From contig AP025685.1 of the NCBI GenBank assembly GCA_022846635.1, positions 3,782,001 through 3,846,000 of the forward strand: a stretch of DNA of 64,000 nucleotides. Reading direction: 5' to 3'. Made by a program: the position numbers and the translations under genes. This document shows positions 28,583 to 37,932 of the stretch, piece after piece. This DNA is from Salmonella enterica subsp. enterica serovar Choleraesuis. Lineage in GTDB: Bacteria > Pseudomonadota > Gammaproteobacteria > Enterobacterales > Enterobacteriaceae. Numbering within the stretch: position 1 is the first letter of the stretch; every line of letters starts with the position of its first letter. A model generated the notes under the pieces. The model searched no databases, was not told the DNA's origin, and saw nothing but the letters and a program-made list of their open reading frames with translations.

Positions 28583-29995
28583 TTATTTACTGAAACCGCT
28601 CAGGCGTTTCTTGCCCACAAACAGCCAGCACACGCCCAGGATAATAAACCACAGCGGGGTGATGATCAGCGCCTGGCGGGTATCGTCCTCAAGGCTCAGC
28701 AACACCAGAACGAACACGAAAAACGCCATGCAGACCCAGCACATCAGTTTACCCAGCGGCATTTTATAGATGGATTTGTTATGCAGCTCCGGACGGCGCT
28801 TACGGTACACCAGGTACGAGCACAGAATGATAGTCCAGACGAACATAAACAGAATCGCAGAGACGGTGGTCACCAGGGTAAAGACCGTCATCACATCCGG
28901 GATTAGGTAGATAAGCACTACGCCGCCCAGCAGACAGATGCATGAGAAAGTCAGGCCGGTGGCCGGTACCGCACGCTTGGAAAGCTTAGCAAAGCTCTGA
29001 GGAGCCGCGCCGTCCTGTGCCAGGCCGTACAGCATACGGCTAGTAGAGAACACACCGCTGTTTGCTGAAGAGGCCGCAGAGGTCAGCACCACAAAGTTGA
29101 TAATGCTTGCCGCCGCCGGAAGACCAACCAGAACAAACAGCTCAACGAACGGGCTTTTATTAGGCACTACGGAGCCCCACGGCGTCACCGACATGATGAT
29201 AATCAGCGCGAAGACGTAGAACATGATGATACGGATTGGAATCGAGTTAATCGCGCGCGGCAGCGATTTTTCCGGGTCTTTGGTTTCGGCGGCAGTTGTA
29301 CCTACCAGCTCAATACCTACAAACGCGAACACCGCTATCTGGAACCCGGCGAAGAAGCCGCTTAACCCTTTAGGGAACCAGCCGCCGTCATTCCAAAGAT
29401 GTGCAAAGGAGGCCTCGGTACCGGTTGGCGACTGGAAGTGCATCAACACCATCACCAGCCCGACCACGATAAGCGCCACAATGGCGACTATCTTGATCAT
29501 CGCAAACCAGAACTCCATCTCACCAAACATTTTTACCGTAGCGAGGTTGAGGCCCAGCAGCACCAGCACGACCGCCAGCGAGCTGACCCAGTCTGAAAGT
29601 CCGGGGAACCAGAATTGGGCATAGGCGCTTATCGCGACCACGTCGGCAATCCCCGTCACTACCCAGCAAAACCAGTAGGTCCAGCCGGTAAAATACCCGG
29701 CCCACGGGCCGAGCAGGTCGGCGGCGAAATCACTAAAGGACTTGTATTCAAGGTTGGACAGCAGCAGCTCACCCATCGCGCGCATCACGAAAAACAGCAT
29801 AAAGCCGATAATCATGTATACGAAGATGATGGAGGGACCGGCGAGACTAATGGTCTTTCCTGACCCCATAAATAAGCCGGTGCCGATAGCACCGCCGATG
29901 GCAATTAGCTGGATGTGTCGGTTGGTTAAATTGCGCCGTAGGTGGCGCTCGCTCTGCGGCTCTTCGCTCGCCAGGGCTTTAGCCTGATCTACCAT
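28583..29995 (-). CDS. cycA: D-serine/D-alanine/glycine:H+ symporter CycA
   Basis: 470 residues, the same as E. coli CycA, an amino acid-polyamine-organocation (APC) permease with twelve predicted membrane helices. It imports glycine, D-alanine, D-serine and the antibiotic D-cycloserine. The N-terminal LTNRHIQLIAIGGAIGTGLFMGSGKTI is the APC signature at the first helix. AGGA lies nine bases upstream of the start. Two CA-rich segments in the 5' leader fit binding by the small RNA GcvB, which represses cycA in E. coli. In E. coli fklB is the upstream neighbour; here an aldehyde dehydrogenase and LysR gene intervene. Confidence 0.96.
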   Translation of the reverse strand: MVDQAKALASEEPQSERHLRRNLTNRHIQLIAIGGAIGTGLFMGSGKTISLAGPSIIFVYMIIGFMLFFVMRAMGELLLSNLEYKSFSDFAADLLGPWAGYFTGWTYWFCWVVTGIADVVAISAYAQFWFPGLSDWVSSLAVVLVLLGLNLATVKMFGEMEFWFAMIKIVAIVALIVVGLVMVLMHFQSPTGTEASFAHLWNDGGWFPKGLSGFFAGFQIAVFAFVGIELVGTTAAETKDPEKSLPRAINSIPIRIIMFYVFALIIIMSVTPWGSVVPNKSPFVELFVLVGLPAAASIINFVVLTSAASSANSGVFSTSRMLYGLAQDGAAPQSFAKLSKRAVPATGLTFSCICLLGGVVLIYLIPDVMTVFTLVTTVSAILFMFVWTIILCSYLVYRKRRPELHNKSIYKMPLGKLMCWVCMAFFVFVLVLLSLEDDTRQALIITPLWFIILGVCWLFVGKKRLSGFSK

Positions 29996-30008
29996 TTTTA
30001 TATTTCCT

Positions 30009-30062
30009 GTCTGTGTTGTGTCGGCTCTGATGGCCGTTATTCACGTTGTGTTTGTTGTGCGT
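30009..30062 (-). promoter_or_regulatory. CA-rich GcvB-type small-RNA target sites in the cycA leader
   Basis: On the minus strand the leader reads CGCACAACAAACACAACGTG (43-62 nt past 30000) and ACACAACACAGACAGG next to the ribosome-binding site. Such CACAACA-type elements are bound by the GU-rich R1 segment of GcvB, a known repressor of cycA. GcvB itself is not in this window. Confidence 0.62.
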
Positions 30063-30377
30063 CTTACCGCAAATCGCTTTCGATATTAGGGAAGAAACGG
30101 AAAGTTGAACACTAAGATTTATATATATTGTTAATTTCAGGTTTAAAATGCGTTATAAATCACTTTCGATGTGAGATATGGATCCCAAGTTACTGGCAAT
30201 TACGCGCTTTGCAAGACTAAAACACTTTTAATGTCACATAAAACGGCAATAAAAACGCCCAATTGCAGTTTTACTGTTTAAAAAGCATGAACATAGAGTA
30301 ATGAACGTAACCCGCAGGTAGCGAATAAGCGTCAGACTGAACGGCGAAGTAAAGATCGGGCGTAGGGATATTAGAAA
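30063..30377. other. Intergenic region upstream of cycA, no gene seen
   Basis: About 315 bp, AT-rich on the cycA side. It should hold the cycA promoter, though no clear -10/-35 pair stands out. An open frame at 30234-30440 on the minus strand lacks a ribosome-binding site, overlaps the dehydrogenase terminator and is not supported. Confidence 0.5.
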
Positions 30378-30416
30378 TGAAATAACAAAAGGCTCCCTTA
30401 TATTGAGGAAGCCTTG
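30378..30416 (-). terminator. Intrinsic terminator downstream of the aldehyde dehydrogenase gene
   Basis: AAGGCTCC (30389-30396) pairs with GGAAGCCTT (30407-30415) with one bulge. On the minus strand a T-rich tail (TTTTGTTATTTC) follows. Confidence 0.6.
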
Positions 30417-30432
30417 AGATTGAAAATAGCGA

Positions 30433-31851
30433 TTAGCCAACTAATAGGGTTTTAGGTTCCAGATAAGCGCTCAAGCCCCATTGCCCCATTTCACGCCCCA
30501 TTCCCGACTGCTTAAAGCCACCAAACGGTGCCTTAGGTTCGTGGGATAAAGTATTCACCAGCACGCGGCCTGCCTCTATCTGGCGGGCAATTTTCACGGC
30601 GCGCTCGCGGTCGGCTCCCAATACCATGGCGCTTAACCCGTAAGCGGTATCATTAGCAATGGCAATAGCTTCCTCGTCATCACGATACGGAATGATGGTC
30701 AGTACCGGGCCAAAAATTTCTTCACGCGCAATCCGCATCTGATTGTTAGCATTGCTAAACAGCGTCGGGCGTACAAACCAACCCGCATTTAATCCTTCAG
30801 GCCGCCCTTCGCCGCCGGCCAATACTTTGGCACCTTCGGCAATCCCAAGATGAATATAATCCTGCACCCGCTGCCACTGCTTTTGGCTGACCATAGGGCC
30901 AATTTCGGTGCTGGCATTACGCGGGTCGCCAACGGGAATGGCCGCTACCGCCTGGGCAAGGCACCGCTCGGTCTCCGCAAGCCGGCTTTGTGCCACCAGA
31001 ATTCGAGTCCCGGCGACACAGGCTTGCCCGCTATTCATAAAACCTGCACCTATAATCAGCGGCAGTGCCTGTTCCAGATCCACATCATCCATCAGAATGG
31101 TTGGCGACTTACCACCTAACTCCAGCGTCACCCGCTTCATGGTTGCCGCACCGGTCTCCACAATATGGCGACCGACTGCGGTAGAACCGGTAAACGAAAT
31201 TTTCGCGATATCCGGATGGAGGTTAATCACTTCACCCACCACGTCACCCCGCCCGGTGACAATGTTCATCACTCCGGCCGGAATTTTGGCCTGGTGCAAA
31301 GCTCGGGTAATAACTTCGGTTTGCAACGCGCTCATTTCGCTAGGTTTAATAACGGCAGTACACCCCGCCGCCATAGCCGTCGCCAGCTTATTACAGATAA
31401 AACCGGCATCGCTGTTCCACGGCGTTATAAGCCCGGCTACCCCAACCGGCGTCATAATGACCTGCGCCGTGCCGGCGGTGATTTCAAACTGATATTCCCG
31501 CAGCGCTTCAATAGCCTGAGCAATAACGTCAGCGGGATATTGCGCCATCCAGCGGCAGCGCTCTGCCGGAGCGCCATATTCCAGGATGATCGCTTCCATT
31601 AGTTCGTCTTCGCAAGCCGCTACCGCCTGGTGCATCGCCTCCAGCACCGCAATACGCTCGGCAACGCTGGTTCGGGACCATGCAGGGAACGCAGCTTTTG
31701 CCGCAGCAATAGCGCTGCGGGCATCTTGCTCATCGGCAAGTCGCACTGTGCCAATTACCGACTCCGTCGCCGGGTTATAAAGATTAAACCGCTCGCTGCC
31801 ATGCGGGGTGACAAATTCACCGTTGATATAAATTTTGTCGATAGTATGCAT
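30433..31851 (-). CDS. NAD(P)+-dependent aldehyde dehydrogenase
   Basis: 472 residues, full length for the ALDH superfamily. The oxyanion-hole Asn is in PWNSD (Asn146), the general base in LELGGKSP (Glu244) and the nucleophile in GQACVAGTR (Cys278). It should oxidise an aldehyde to its carboxylic acid in the cytoplasm; the substrate is not deducible, and similar enzymes are annotated broadly. It is divergent from a LysR gene, which probably regulates it. The two-gene module is inserted between cycA and fklB, which are adjacent in E. coli. A terminator follows. Confidence 0.9.
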   Translation of the reverse strand: MHTIDKIYINGEFVTPHGSERFNLYNPATESVIGTVRLADEQDARSAIAAAKAAFPAWSRTSVAERIAVLEAMHQAVAACEDELMEAIILEYGAPAERCRWMAQYPADVIAQAIEALREYQFEITAGTAQVIMTPVGVAGLITPWNSDAGFICNKLATAMAAGCTAVIKPSEMSALQTEVITRALHQAKIPAGVMNIVTGRGDVVGEVINLHPDIAKISFTGSTAVGRHIVETGAATMKRVTLELGGKSPTILMDDVDLEQALPLIIGAGFMNSGQACVAGTRILVAQSRLAETERCLAQAVAAIPVGDPRNASTEIGPMVSQKQWQRVQDYIHLGIAEGAKVLAGGEGRPEGLNAGWFVRPTLFSNANNQMRIAREEIFGPVLTIIPYRDDEEAIAIANDTAYGLSAMVLGADRERAVKIARQIEAGRVLVNTLSHEPKAPFGGFKQSGMGREMGQWGLSAYLEPKTLLVG

Positions 31852-31964
31852 TTGCGTCAGTCTCCAGTCAGACCAGGTATCTATGTGTCGAAGTATAGGA
31901 AGTCTCGCCTGTTACGATAAGCCGGGCTATGCTGCATGGACTGTCACGAAAATCAGGATTATCT

Positions 31965-32879
31965 ATGCACAGAAGCGGATTAACGGAGCTGGAAGCAGTT
32001 CTGGCGGTAGCGCGGCGTGCCAGCTTTCGCGCTGCGGCCCGTGAGCTGGGAATGTCCGCGACTGCCATCAGCAACGCAGTTGCGGGTCTTGAATCACGGC
32101 TCGGCGTTCGGCTGTTTCACCGCTCAACCCGCAGCGTAGCGCTCACCGAAGAGGGCGCCCGCTACGTTGAACGTATTGCTCCTGCATTTGCCGAAATCCA
32201 GCGCGCTTCGGATGAGATTGGCTCCAGCCCGGCGATGCCCGGCGGAAGGCTGAGAATTAATGCGCCGCCGGAGTCGGTCGCGCTACTGTTCGAGCCACTG
32301 CTGCGTGAATATATGGCTCGCTATCCGCAAATGCGTCTGGAGATAACCAGCGAAGCGCACCTGGTCGATATTGTTGCAGAAGGGTTCGACGCTGGTATTC
32401 GACTCGCGGAGATGGTCCCGCAGGATATGATAGCCGTACCGCTAACGGCAGATACGCGAATGCTGATAGTTAGCAGCCCGGACTATTTTTCCCGCTATGG
32501 CAAACCGGAAAGCCCTCAGGCGCTCGCAGCCCATAGCGGCATCGGTATGCGGATGTCGCACGGCGGCGTGTATCATTGGGAGCTTGAGCATCACGGCCAG
32601 AAGATGGCCATTAATATGAATAACCGTATGGTGCTGAGCGAAATGCGCGCGATTCATCAGGCGGCACGCGCCGGAGTCGGTCTGGCATTTATCTCGGAAT
32701 GGTTTATCCAGGAAGATCTTGCCAGCGGCAGGCTAATAAGCGTTTTAGAAGAGTGGTGCCCGACATTTGGGGGATTACGCCTTTACTATCCGGGCCATCG
32801 GCTAATCCCTGAAGGGCTTAAGGCCTTTATTGCTCTGGCTCGCGAATTGCGAATCAGGCAGCCACTGATGAGTAAATAA
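31965..32879 (+). CDS. LysR-family transcriptional regulator
   Basis: 304 residues from the ATG at 31965, with the LysR winged helix at about residues 1-60 (LEAVLAVARRASFRAAARELGMSATAISNAVAGLESRLGVRLFHRSTR) and an inducer-binding domain at about 90-300. An earlier ATG (31929) would add twelve residues; the chosen one has AGGA upstream. The intergenic region to the divergent aldehyde dehydrogenase gene holds an inverted pair CTAT (31881-31884) and ATAG (31895-31898), a possible part of a LysR T-N11-A box. It probably activates the dehydrogenase in response to an aldehyde or its precursor; this is inference. Confidence 0.9.
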   Translation: MHRSGLTELEAVLAVARRASFRAAARELGMSATAISNAVAGLESRLGVRLFHRSTRSVALTEEGARYVERIAPAFAEIQRASDEIGSSPAMPGGRLRINAPPESVALLFEPLLREYMARYPQMRLEITSEAHLVDIVAEGFDAGIRLAEMVPQDMIAVPLTADTRMLIVSSPDYFSRYGKPESPQALAAHSGIGMRMSHGGVYHWELEHHGQKMAINMNNRMVLSEMRAIHQAARAGVGLAFISEWFIQEDLASGRLISVLEEWCPTFGGLRLYYPGHRLIPEGLKAFIALARELRIRQPLMSK

Positions 32880-32933
32880 GTAAAGGAGTAAGAGTATGTG
32901 GCGTCGGAGCTCCAACGCCACAAAGGTACAAAA

Positions 32934-33554
32934 TTACAGAATTTCCAGCAGCTCTACTTCAAACACCAGGGTGCTGAATGGAGGAATGGAAGCACCGGCA
33001 CCGCGCTCGCCGTAAGCCAGGTTCTGAGGGATAACCAGCTCCCACTTAGAACCAACCGGCATCAGGGTCAGCGCTTCGATCCAGCCTGGGATAACGCCGT
33101 TAACCGGGAACTCGGCCGGTTCGCCGCGCGCAACGGAGCTGTCAAACACGGTACCGTCGATAAGTTTACCGGTGTAATGCACGCGTACGCGATCGGTACG
33201 GGCCGGGATAGCGCCTTCACCCTGAGTCAGCACTTTAAACTGCAGGCCGGACTCAGTAAGGTTTACGCCTTCTTTCTGCTGATTAGCTTCCAGGAATTTC
33301 TGACCTTCCACGGCCATCGCTTTCTGGCGCTCTAAACGCACGGCATCGGCACGTTCGTGAATTTCACGCAGTGCGCGATGAACCACGTCAACCGGCACCG
33401 CAGGCGCGTTTCCTTCCAGCGCATCGCGCAGGCCGGCTACCAGCGCTTCTGGCTCCAGACCCTGCAGGCCAGATTCCCGCAGTTGCTGGCCTACCTGCAG
33501 GCCGATACCGTAACTTGCTTGTGCTTCAACGCTGTCATAAGAAGGGGTCGTCAT
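32934..33554 (-). CDS. fklB: FKBP-type peptidyl-prolyl isomerase FklB (FKBP22)
   Basis: 206 residues, the same as E. coli FklB. Residues 1-100 are the helical dimerisation domain ([16 protein letters not shown]...) and about 115-206 the FKBP domain ([40 protein letters not shown]). It catalyses prolyl isomerisation in protein folding. The chosen ATG at 33554 has AAAGGAAA upstream and matches the E. coli N-terminus; a longer reading would add 27 unrelated residues. No signal peptide is seen from this start, so it is probably cytoplasmic. Confidence 0.95.
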   Translation of the reverse strand: MTTPSYDSVEAQASYGIGLQVGQQLRESGLQGLEPEALVAGLRDALEGNAPAVPVDVVHRALREIHERADAVRLERQKAMAVEGQKFLEANQQKEGVNLTESGLQFKVLTQGEGAIPARTDRVRVHYTGKLIDGTVFDSSVARGEPAEFPVNGVIPGWIEALTLMPVGSKWELVIPQNLAYGERGAGASIPPFSTLVFEVELLEIL

Positions 33555-33887
33555 GGGCTTTCCTTTATTCAGTTGTGTATAAAACCTGGCGGGCAGCATA
33601 GCAGCCGCAGCCAATAGCGTAAAATGATGTAGCAAGTAAAGATGACAAATCTGCCAGAAACAGAAACAATAGGCTGGTCAGCACTGCCCGCCCGCAAGCG
33701 GGAGGCAGAACCAGGCATTGCTCAATGCATCAATCAGTTAGCCAACTATACTGAAAACGATGCCGCAGCCGGTAATACGCATGACTCACAGATGAAAGCC
33801 GGCTGTTTTAGCCTGAAATAATATGCAGGGCGCCATAAGGATGCAGACGTCCGTAAAGCGCCATTAACGACGGAGCAGGAGGAGTGC
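33555..33887. other. Intergenic region between fklB and ytfB, no gene seen
   Basis: About 330 bp upstream of both divergent genes. An open frame on the minus strand (33746-33991) overlaps the ytfB start and is not supported. No clear operator or RNA structure was recognised. Confidence 0.45.
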
Positions 33888-34541
33888 ATGCCCGTGCGAG
33901 TAGCCTTTAAACCCCTGTTGGAAAAGATCTGGCATGCGCCGGATAATTTCCAGTTTATGGAACCGCTGCCCCTGATGCATCGCCGAGGCATTTTTATCGG
34001 TGCCCTGCTGATTGTACTTGGCCTGCTGCTGCCCGGCGGAGGCTCATCCGTTCCGGCACAGGAAGACTCACCGCGTGAGGCTCAGCTAAATATTCAATCT
34101 CAAACCGCAGAACAGCCCACCGGTAGCGTTGCCAATCCGCAGGAACAGCTCGATGCGGCCATGCCAGACTCAGATCCTGGCACCGAGGGAGATGCGGAAC
34201 CTCCCCCTCAGGCTTCAGTAAATAACGCGGCGAATGCTGGCAACAATAATAATGCCGGTTTTCACCCCGGCGGCATTGAAGAACAATGGCGCAGCTATCG
34301 TTTAGGGTCAGGTACTACCCTGGCACAGCTGTTTCGCGACAACGGGCTGCCGCCTGCCGATGTATATGCCATGGCGCAGGTCGAAGGCGATGGAAAGCCG
34401 CTGAGTAATTTGCAAAGTGGTCAGATAGTGAAGATTCGCCAGAATGCGGGCGGTGTGGTCACCGGGCTGGCGATTGAAAGCGGGAACGGAGAAGTACTGT
34501 TTACCCGTCAGTCGAACGGAAGTTTTAATCGCGTTCGCTAA
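33888..34541 (+). CDS. ytfB: OapA-family cell-envelope/division protein YtfB
   Basis: 217 residues. A cytoplasmic N-terminus (KIWHAPDNFQFMEPLP) precedes one membrane helix (about residues 36-52), a long Pro/Gln/Asn-rich periplasmic linker (about 55-130), and a C-terminal OapA/LysM-like domain (WRSYRLGSGTTLAQLFRDNGLP... QNAGGVVTGLAIESGNG). E. coli YtfB (212 residues) binds peptidoglycan, localises to the septum and is linked to cell division. The linker is the variable part here. AGGAGG-type sequence precedes the ATG. It converges with rplI across a terminator. Confidence 0.92.
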   Translation: MPVRVAFKPLLEKIWHAPDNFQFMEPLPLMHRRGIFIGALLIVLGLLLPGGGSSVPAQEDSPREAQLNIQSQTAEQPTGSVANPQEQLDAAMPDSDPGTEGDAEPPPQASVNNAANAGNNNNAGFHPGGIEEQWRSYRLGSGTTLAQLFRDNGLPPADVYAMAQVEGDGKPLSNLQSGQIVKIRQNAGGVVTGLAIESGNGEVLFTRQSNGSFNRVR

Positions 34542-34560
34542 TTCTTGAATAACAGATAAC

Positions 34561-34586
34561 AAAACGCCGGCTTACGCCGGCGTTTC
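34561..34586. terminator. Terminator between ytfB and the rpsF-rplI operon
   Basis: AAACGCCGGC (34562-34571) pairs with GCCGGCGTTT (34576-34585) around TTAC. It is nearly symmetrical and can serve both convergent units, though the T-tract is short. Confidence 0.75.
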
Positions 34587-34608
34587 GCGTTATTACCAAG
34601 TAAGAAAC

Positions 34609-35058
34609 TTACTCAGGAACAACAATCACGTTCAGCTGTGCGAACACATCACTGTGAACCTGGAAGTGAACTTCGTGGTCACCAGTGGTGCGCAGAACGC
34701 CGTTCGGCAGACGAACTTCGCTTTTCGCAACTGCAACGCCTGCTGCGGTTACGGCATCAGCGATATCGCGGGTACCGATAGAACCGAACAGTTTACCTTC
34801 GTCGCCAGATTTAGACGCGATGGTTACGCTTTCCAGCGCATTGATTTTTTCAGCGCGCTCGTGAGCAGCAGCCAGAACTTCAGCCAGTTTGGCTTCCAGT
34901 TCAGCGCGGCGAGCTTCGAAAAACTCTACGTTTTTCTTAGTAGCTGGAACAGCTTTGCCCTGTGGTACCAGGAAGTTACGAGCGTAACCTGATTTAACAT
35001 TAACCTGATCACCCAGGCTGCCCAGGTTTGCTACTTTATCAAGCAGAATAACTTGCAT
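34609..35058 (-). CDS. rplI: 50S ribosomal protein bL9
   Basis: 149 residues, the standard length. The N-terminal domain ([30 protein letters not shown]) binds 23S rRNA and a long helix connects it to the C-terminal domain. bL9 sits near the L1 stalk and affects frame maintenance. It is the last gene of rpsF-priB-rpsR-rplI, separated from rpsR by about 40 bp, and codon use is that of a highly expressed gene. Confidence 0.98.
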   Translation of the reverse strand: MQVILLDKVANLGSLGDQVNVKSGYARNFLVPQGKAVPATKKNVEFFEARRAELEAKLAEVLAAAHERAEKINALESVTIASKSGDEGKLFGSIGTRDIADAVTAAGVAVAKSEVRLPNGVLRTTGDHEVHFQVHSDVFAQLNVIVVPE

Positions 35059-35097
35059 TACCTTATCCTCTTAAAGTCGTGAATGGACAGCAGCCAA

Positions 35098-35644
<547 letters not shown>

Positions 35645-35650
35645 TCAGAA

Positions 35651-36064
<414 letters not shown>

Positions 36065-36099
36065 TTATTCAGCCTCCTGTCGGGGTCAGCCGCGGCCCA

Positions 36100-36160
36100 T
36101 GGAAGCAAGGAACGTTGTAGGCCGTGTCTATTCGGACACAACCTGTAAAGCGGCTGAAAA
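36100..36160 (-). promoter_or_regulatory. Candidate S6:S18 autoregulatory leader of rpsF
   Basis: On the minus strand the leader reads GTTGTGTCCGAATAGACAC followed by GGCC: a stem (36124-36128 with 36135-36139) whose loop begins with CGAA, preceded by CC. An element of this kind, a hairpin with conserved CCG bases, binds the S6:S18 complex in many bacteria. I recognise the type but could not align it. Confidence 0.5.
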
Positions 36161-36170
36161 ATGACGCGTC

Positions 36171-36199
36171 ATTCTACGGCTGCCCCCAGGTAAACTCAA
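36171..36199 (-). promoter_or_regulatory. rpsF operon promoter
   Basis: On the minus strand TTGAGT (36194-36199) is separated by exactly 17 bp from TAGAAT (36171-36176), followed by a GC-rich GACGCGTC segment typical of growth-rate-controlled promoters. Confidence 0.62.
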
Positions 36200-36242
36200 G
36201 GGAAGATGCAAATTAAATCCGTATTCATTAATTGTCAGGTGG

Positions 36243-36986
36243 TTACGGGCGCATAGTCAGGCCTGCGGCAAAGAAGTCACAGGCCGAACTCAGAGCCTGT
36301 GGCGTTATCCGATGGCGCACGCCCGGCTCGGTCACCAGGTTAAGCTGCGTGCCCTGCCCGCTTTCGTGCAGGGTTTGAGCCAGATTTAAAGAGTCCTCCG
36401 CTGGTACTACGTCGTCTGCCAGGCCGTGCCACAGCAGCAGCGGTCGCCCTGCTAGTTTGTGCGGCTGTACCATCAAAGACTGGTCGAGAAGGCGCTGTAT
36501 GGCATTATCGCCATGCCAGTCCTGAGCCGGTGGAAACAAGCTAGTAATGCGCCCGGCATAGCTGGCGCTACCCATCAGGCTACCCCCCAGAGGCACGCTG
36601 GGATAACGGGCCAGAATGCCGAGTGCCGTCATACCACCAAGGGATGCGCCTCCCACCGCCAGACGCTCCGGAGAGCACCAGCCGCGTTCGGTTATTGCGG
36701 ATTGCAGCTGCGGGAATTCATCAATTGCCTGAGCCAGAATCGACCAGAAGCATCCCATTCGTCGATTTTCATCGCCATCAAAGCGGGCGCCGTGATCCGG
36801 CAAATCCGGCATAACGCAGCGCAACCCCGCCTGAGCCAGAGCAACCGCCACATAGCTGTATACCAGCCGGGAAGAGGTAAAGCCGTGATAAAAAAGTACC
36901 GTAGGCAGGCTTTTTTCAGAGGTATTGCGCGGAGTTGAGACCAAAACCTCAATGCCCGCCAGCCGTTCATTCACAATTTCGATCAT
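36243..36986 (-). CDS. yjfP: Alpha/beta-hydrolase esterase YjfP
   Basis: 247 residues (E. coli YjfP 249). The alpha/beta-hydrolase nucleophile elbow is GGASLGG (near residue 115), the oxyanion segment FYHGFTSS (near residue 35) and the His of the triad is in GVRHRITPQ near the C-terminus; an Asp lies in GLADDVVPAED. E. coli YjfP has carboxylesterase activity on short acyl esters; the natural substrate is unknown. I used the ATG at 36986, which matches the E. coli N-terminus (MIEI), rather than one 30 codons earlier. It is divergent from bsmA. Confidence 0.92.
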   Translation of the reverse strand: MIEIVNERLAGIEVLVSTPRNTSEKSLPTVLFYHGFTSSRLVYSYVAVALAQAGLRCVMPDLPDHGARFDGDENRRMGCFWSILAQAIDEFPQLQSAITERGWCSPERLAVGGASLGGMTALGILARYPSVPLGGSLMGSASYAGRITSLFPPAQDWHGDNAIQRLLDQSLMVQPHKLAGRPLLLWHGLADDVVPAEDSLNLAQTLHESGQGTQLNLVTEPGVRHRITPQALSSACDFFAAGLTMRP

Positions 36987-37192
36987 CATCAATTTCCGCA
37001 ACATAGGAATGGGGTTACTTTCCCGCGTCAGCGCTGCATTGACAAGTATTAACCGCCAATGCGTTATGCGATGCACCTTCAGAATTTCAGCGCTGAGGGA
37101 GGCAAAATCACGCCATAGATAACAGTTTGTAAATATCCTGATTACCTATAGAAAACACCATGACTACAATATGGTCATTAGAGGAACAAATC

Positions 37193-37510
37193 ATGATGAT
37201 GAAATGGCAGGCCTCCTGGTTTATTGCGCTGCTACTGACTGGATGCAGCGTAATTCAGGGAACACCACGCCCGGCGCCGCCTCCAGGCCCGGTGCCGCAG
37301 GAGATCCGGCGCGACCAGACCTCCGGGCTGATTAAGGCAGGCCATATTACCGTTATTGAGCGCGGCTCACCCCAGGATGCCGAGCGGGCAATCCTGGCCA
37401 GGGCCACCGCAGCCGGAGTGAATTATTACCAGATTCTGTTTATTGAACAGACACTGTACTCCGGACAATGGCACGCCGAAGCCATTCTTTATCGTCAAGC
37501 CGACAGGTAA
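37193..37510 (+). CDS. bsmA: Biofilm/stress lipoprotein BsmA (YhcN/BhsA family)
   Basis: 105 residues from the first of three adjacent ATGs, which has GAGGAA six bases upstream. Residues 1-18 form a lipoprotein signal peptide with lipobox LLTGC. The mature part has the conserved QEIRRDQTSGL and a DUF1471 (YdgH/BhsA/McbA) domain ending GQWHAEAILYRQ. E. coli BsmA affects peroxide resistance and biofilm formation. yjfN follows on the same strand and has the same domain type. Confidence 0.9.
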   Translation: MMMKWQASWFIALLLTGCSVIQGTPRPAPPPGPVPQEIRRDQTSGLIKAGHITVIERGSPQDAERAILARATAAGVNYYQILFIEQTLYSGQWHAEAILYRQADR

Positions 37511-37643
37511 AGGATTTGCCCGCCTTTACACTAGCTTTGCAGGCTTTGATCATTTTCTGGGCACAATGGATTTAGCCCACCGCACACCGAGGTGAACTGG
37601 CGGTGGCCATCCCCGAGACTGGGGCGCTGTAAAGGAGTCAACA

Positions 37644-37922
37644 ATGATGAAACGATCGCTCGCTTTAACTTCACTGCTACTCTCGGTAGGTCTTATCAAT
37701 GCCTCAGCGCAATCCGCCGAGTTTGCCTATGCCGATTGTGCGACCGGGTTTAATGAGATTGGTCGGCTGGCGCTGGATGATATCAGCGGAAGCCCGCAGG
37801 ATGTTGAGCGTATTATCGCTTATAAAGCCAGCGAGTGCGGGGCCAGCTACTATCGTATCATTGAAATGACTGAAAACGACAGCAGCTATAACTGGTACGC
37901 TCAGGCCATCCTTTACGCCTGA
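37644..37922 (+). CDS. yjfN: DUF1471 periplasmic protein YjfN
   Basis: 92 residues with a signal peptide (about residues 1-24) and a DUF1471 domain; AQSAEFAYADC and ISGSPQDVERI match E. coli YjfN, reported as an activator of the DegP protease. Two cysteines in the mature part (ADCATG and SECGAS) could form a disulfide; the second is absent from the E. coli protein as I remember it. AAGGAG lies six bases upstream of the start. It converges with aidB with only 10 bp between the stop codons. Confidence 0.88.
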   Translation: MMKRSLALTSLLLSVGLINASAQSAEFAYADCATGFNEIGRLALDDISGSPQDVERIIAYKASECGASYYRIIEMTENDSSYNWYAQAILYA

Positions 37923-37932
37923 AATCCCACGG

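Noticed and set aside
30234-30440. 68-residue minus-strand frame upstream of cycA
   Set aside because: Overlaps the terminator and end of the aldehyde dehydrogenase gene and has no ribosome-binding site.
33746-33991. 81-residue minus-strand frame overlapping the ytfB start
   Set aside because: Lies over conserved ytfB codons and has no family resemblance.
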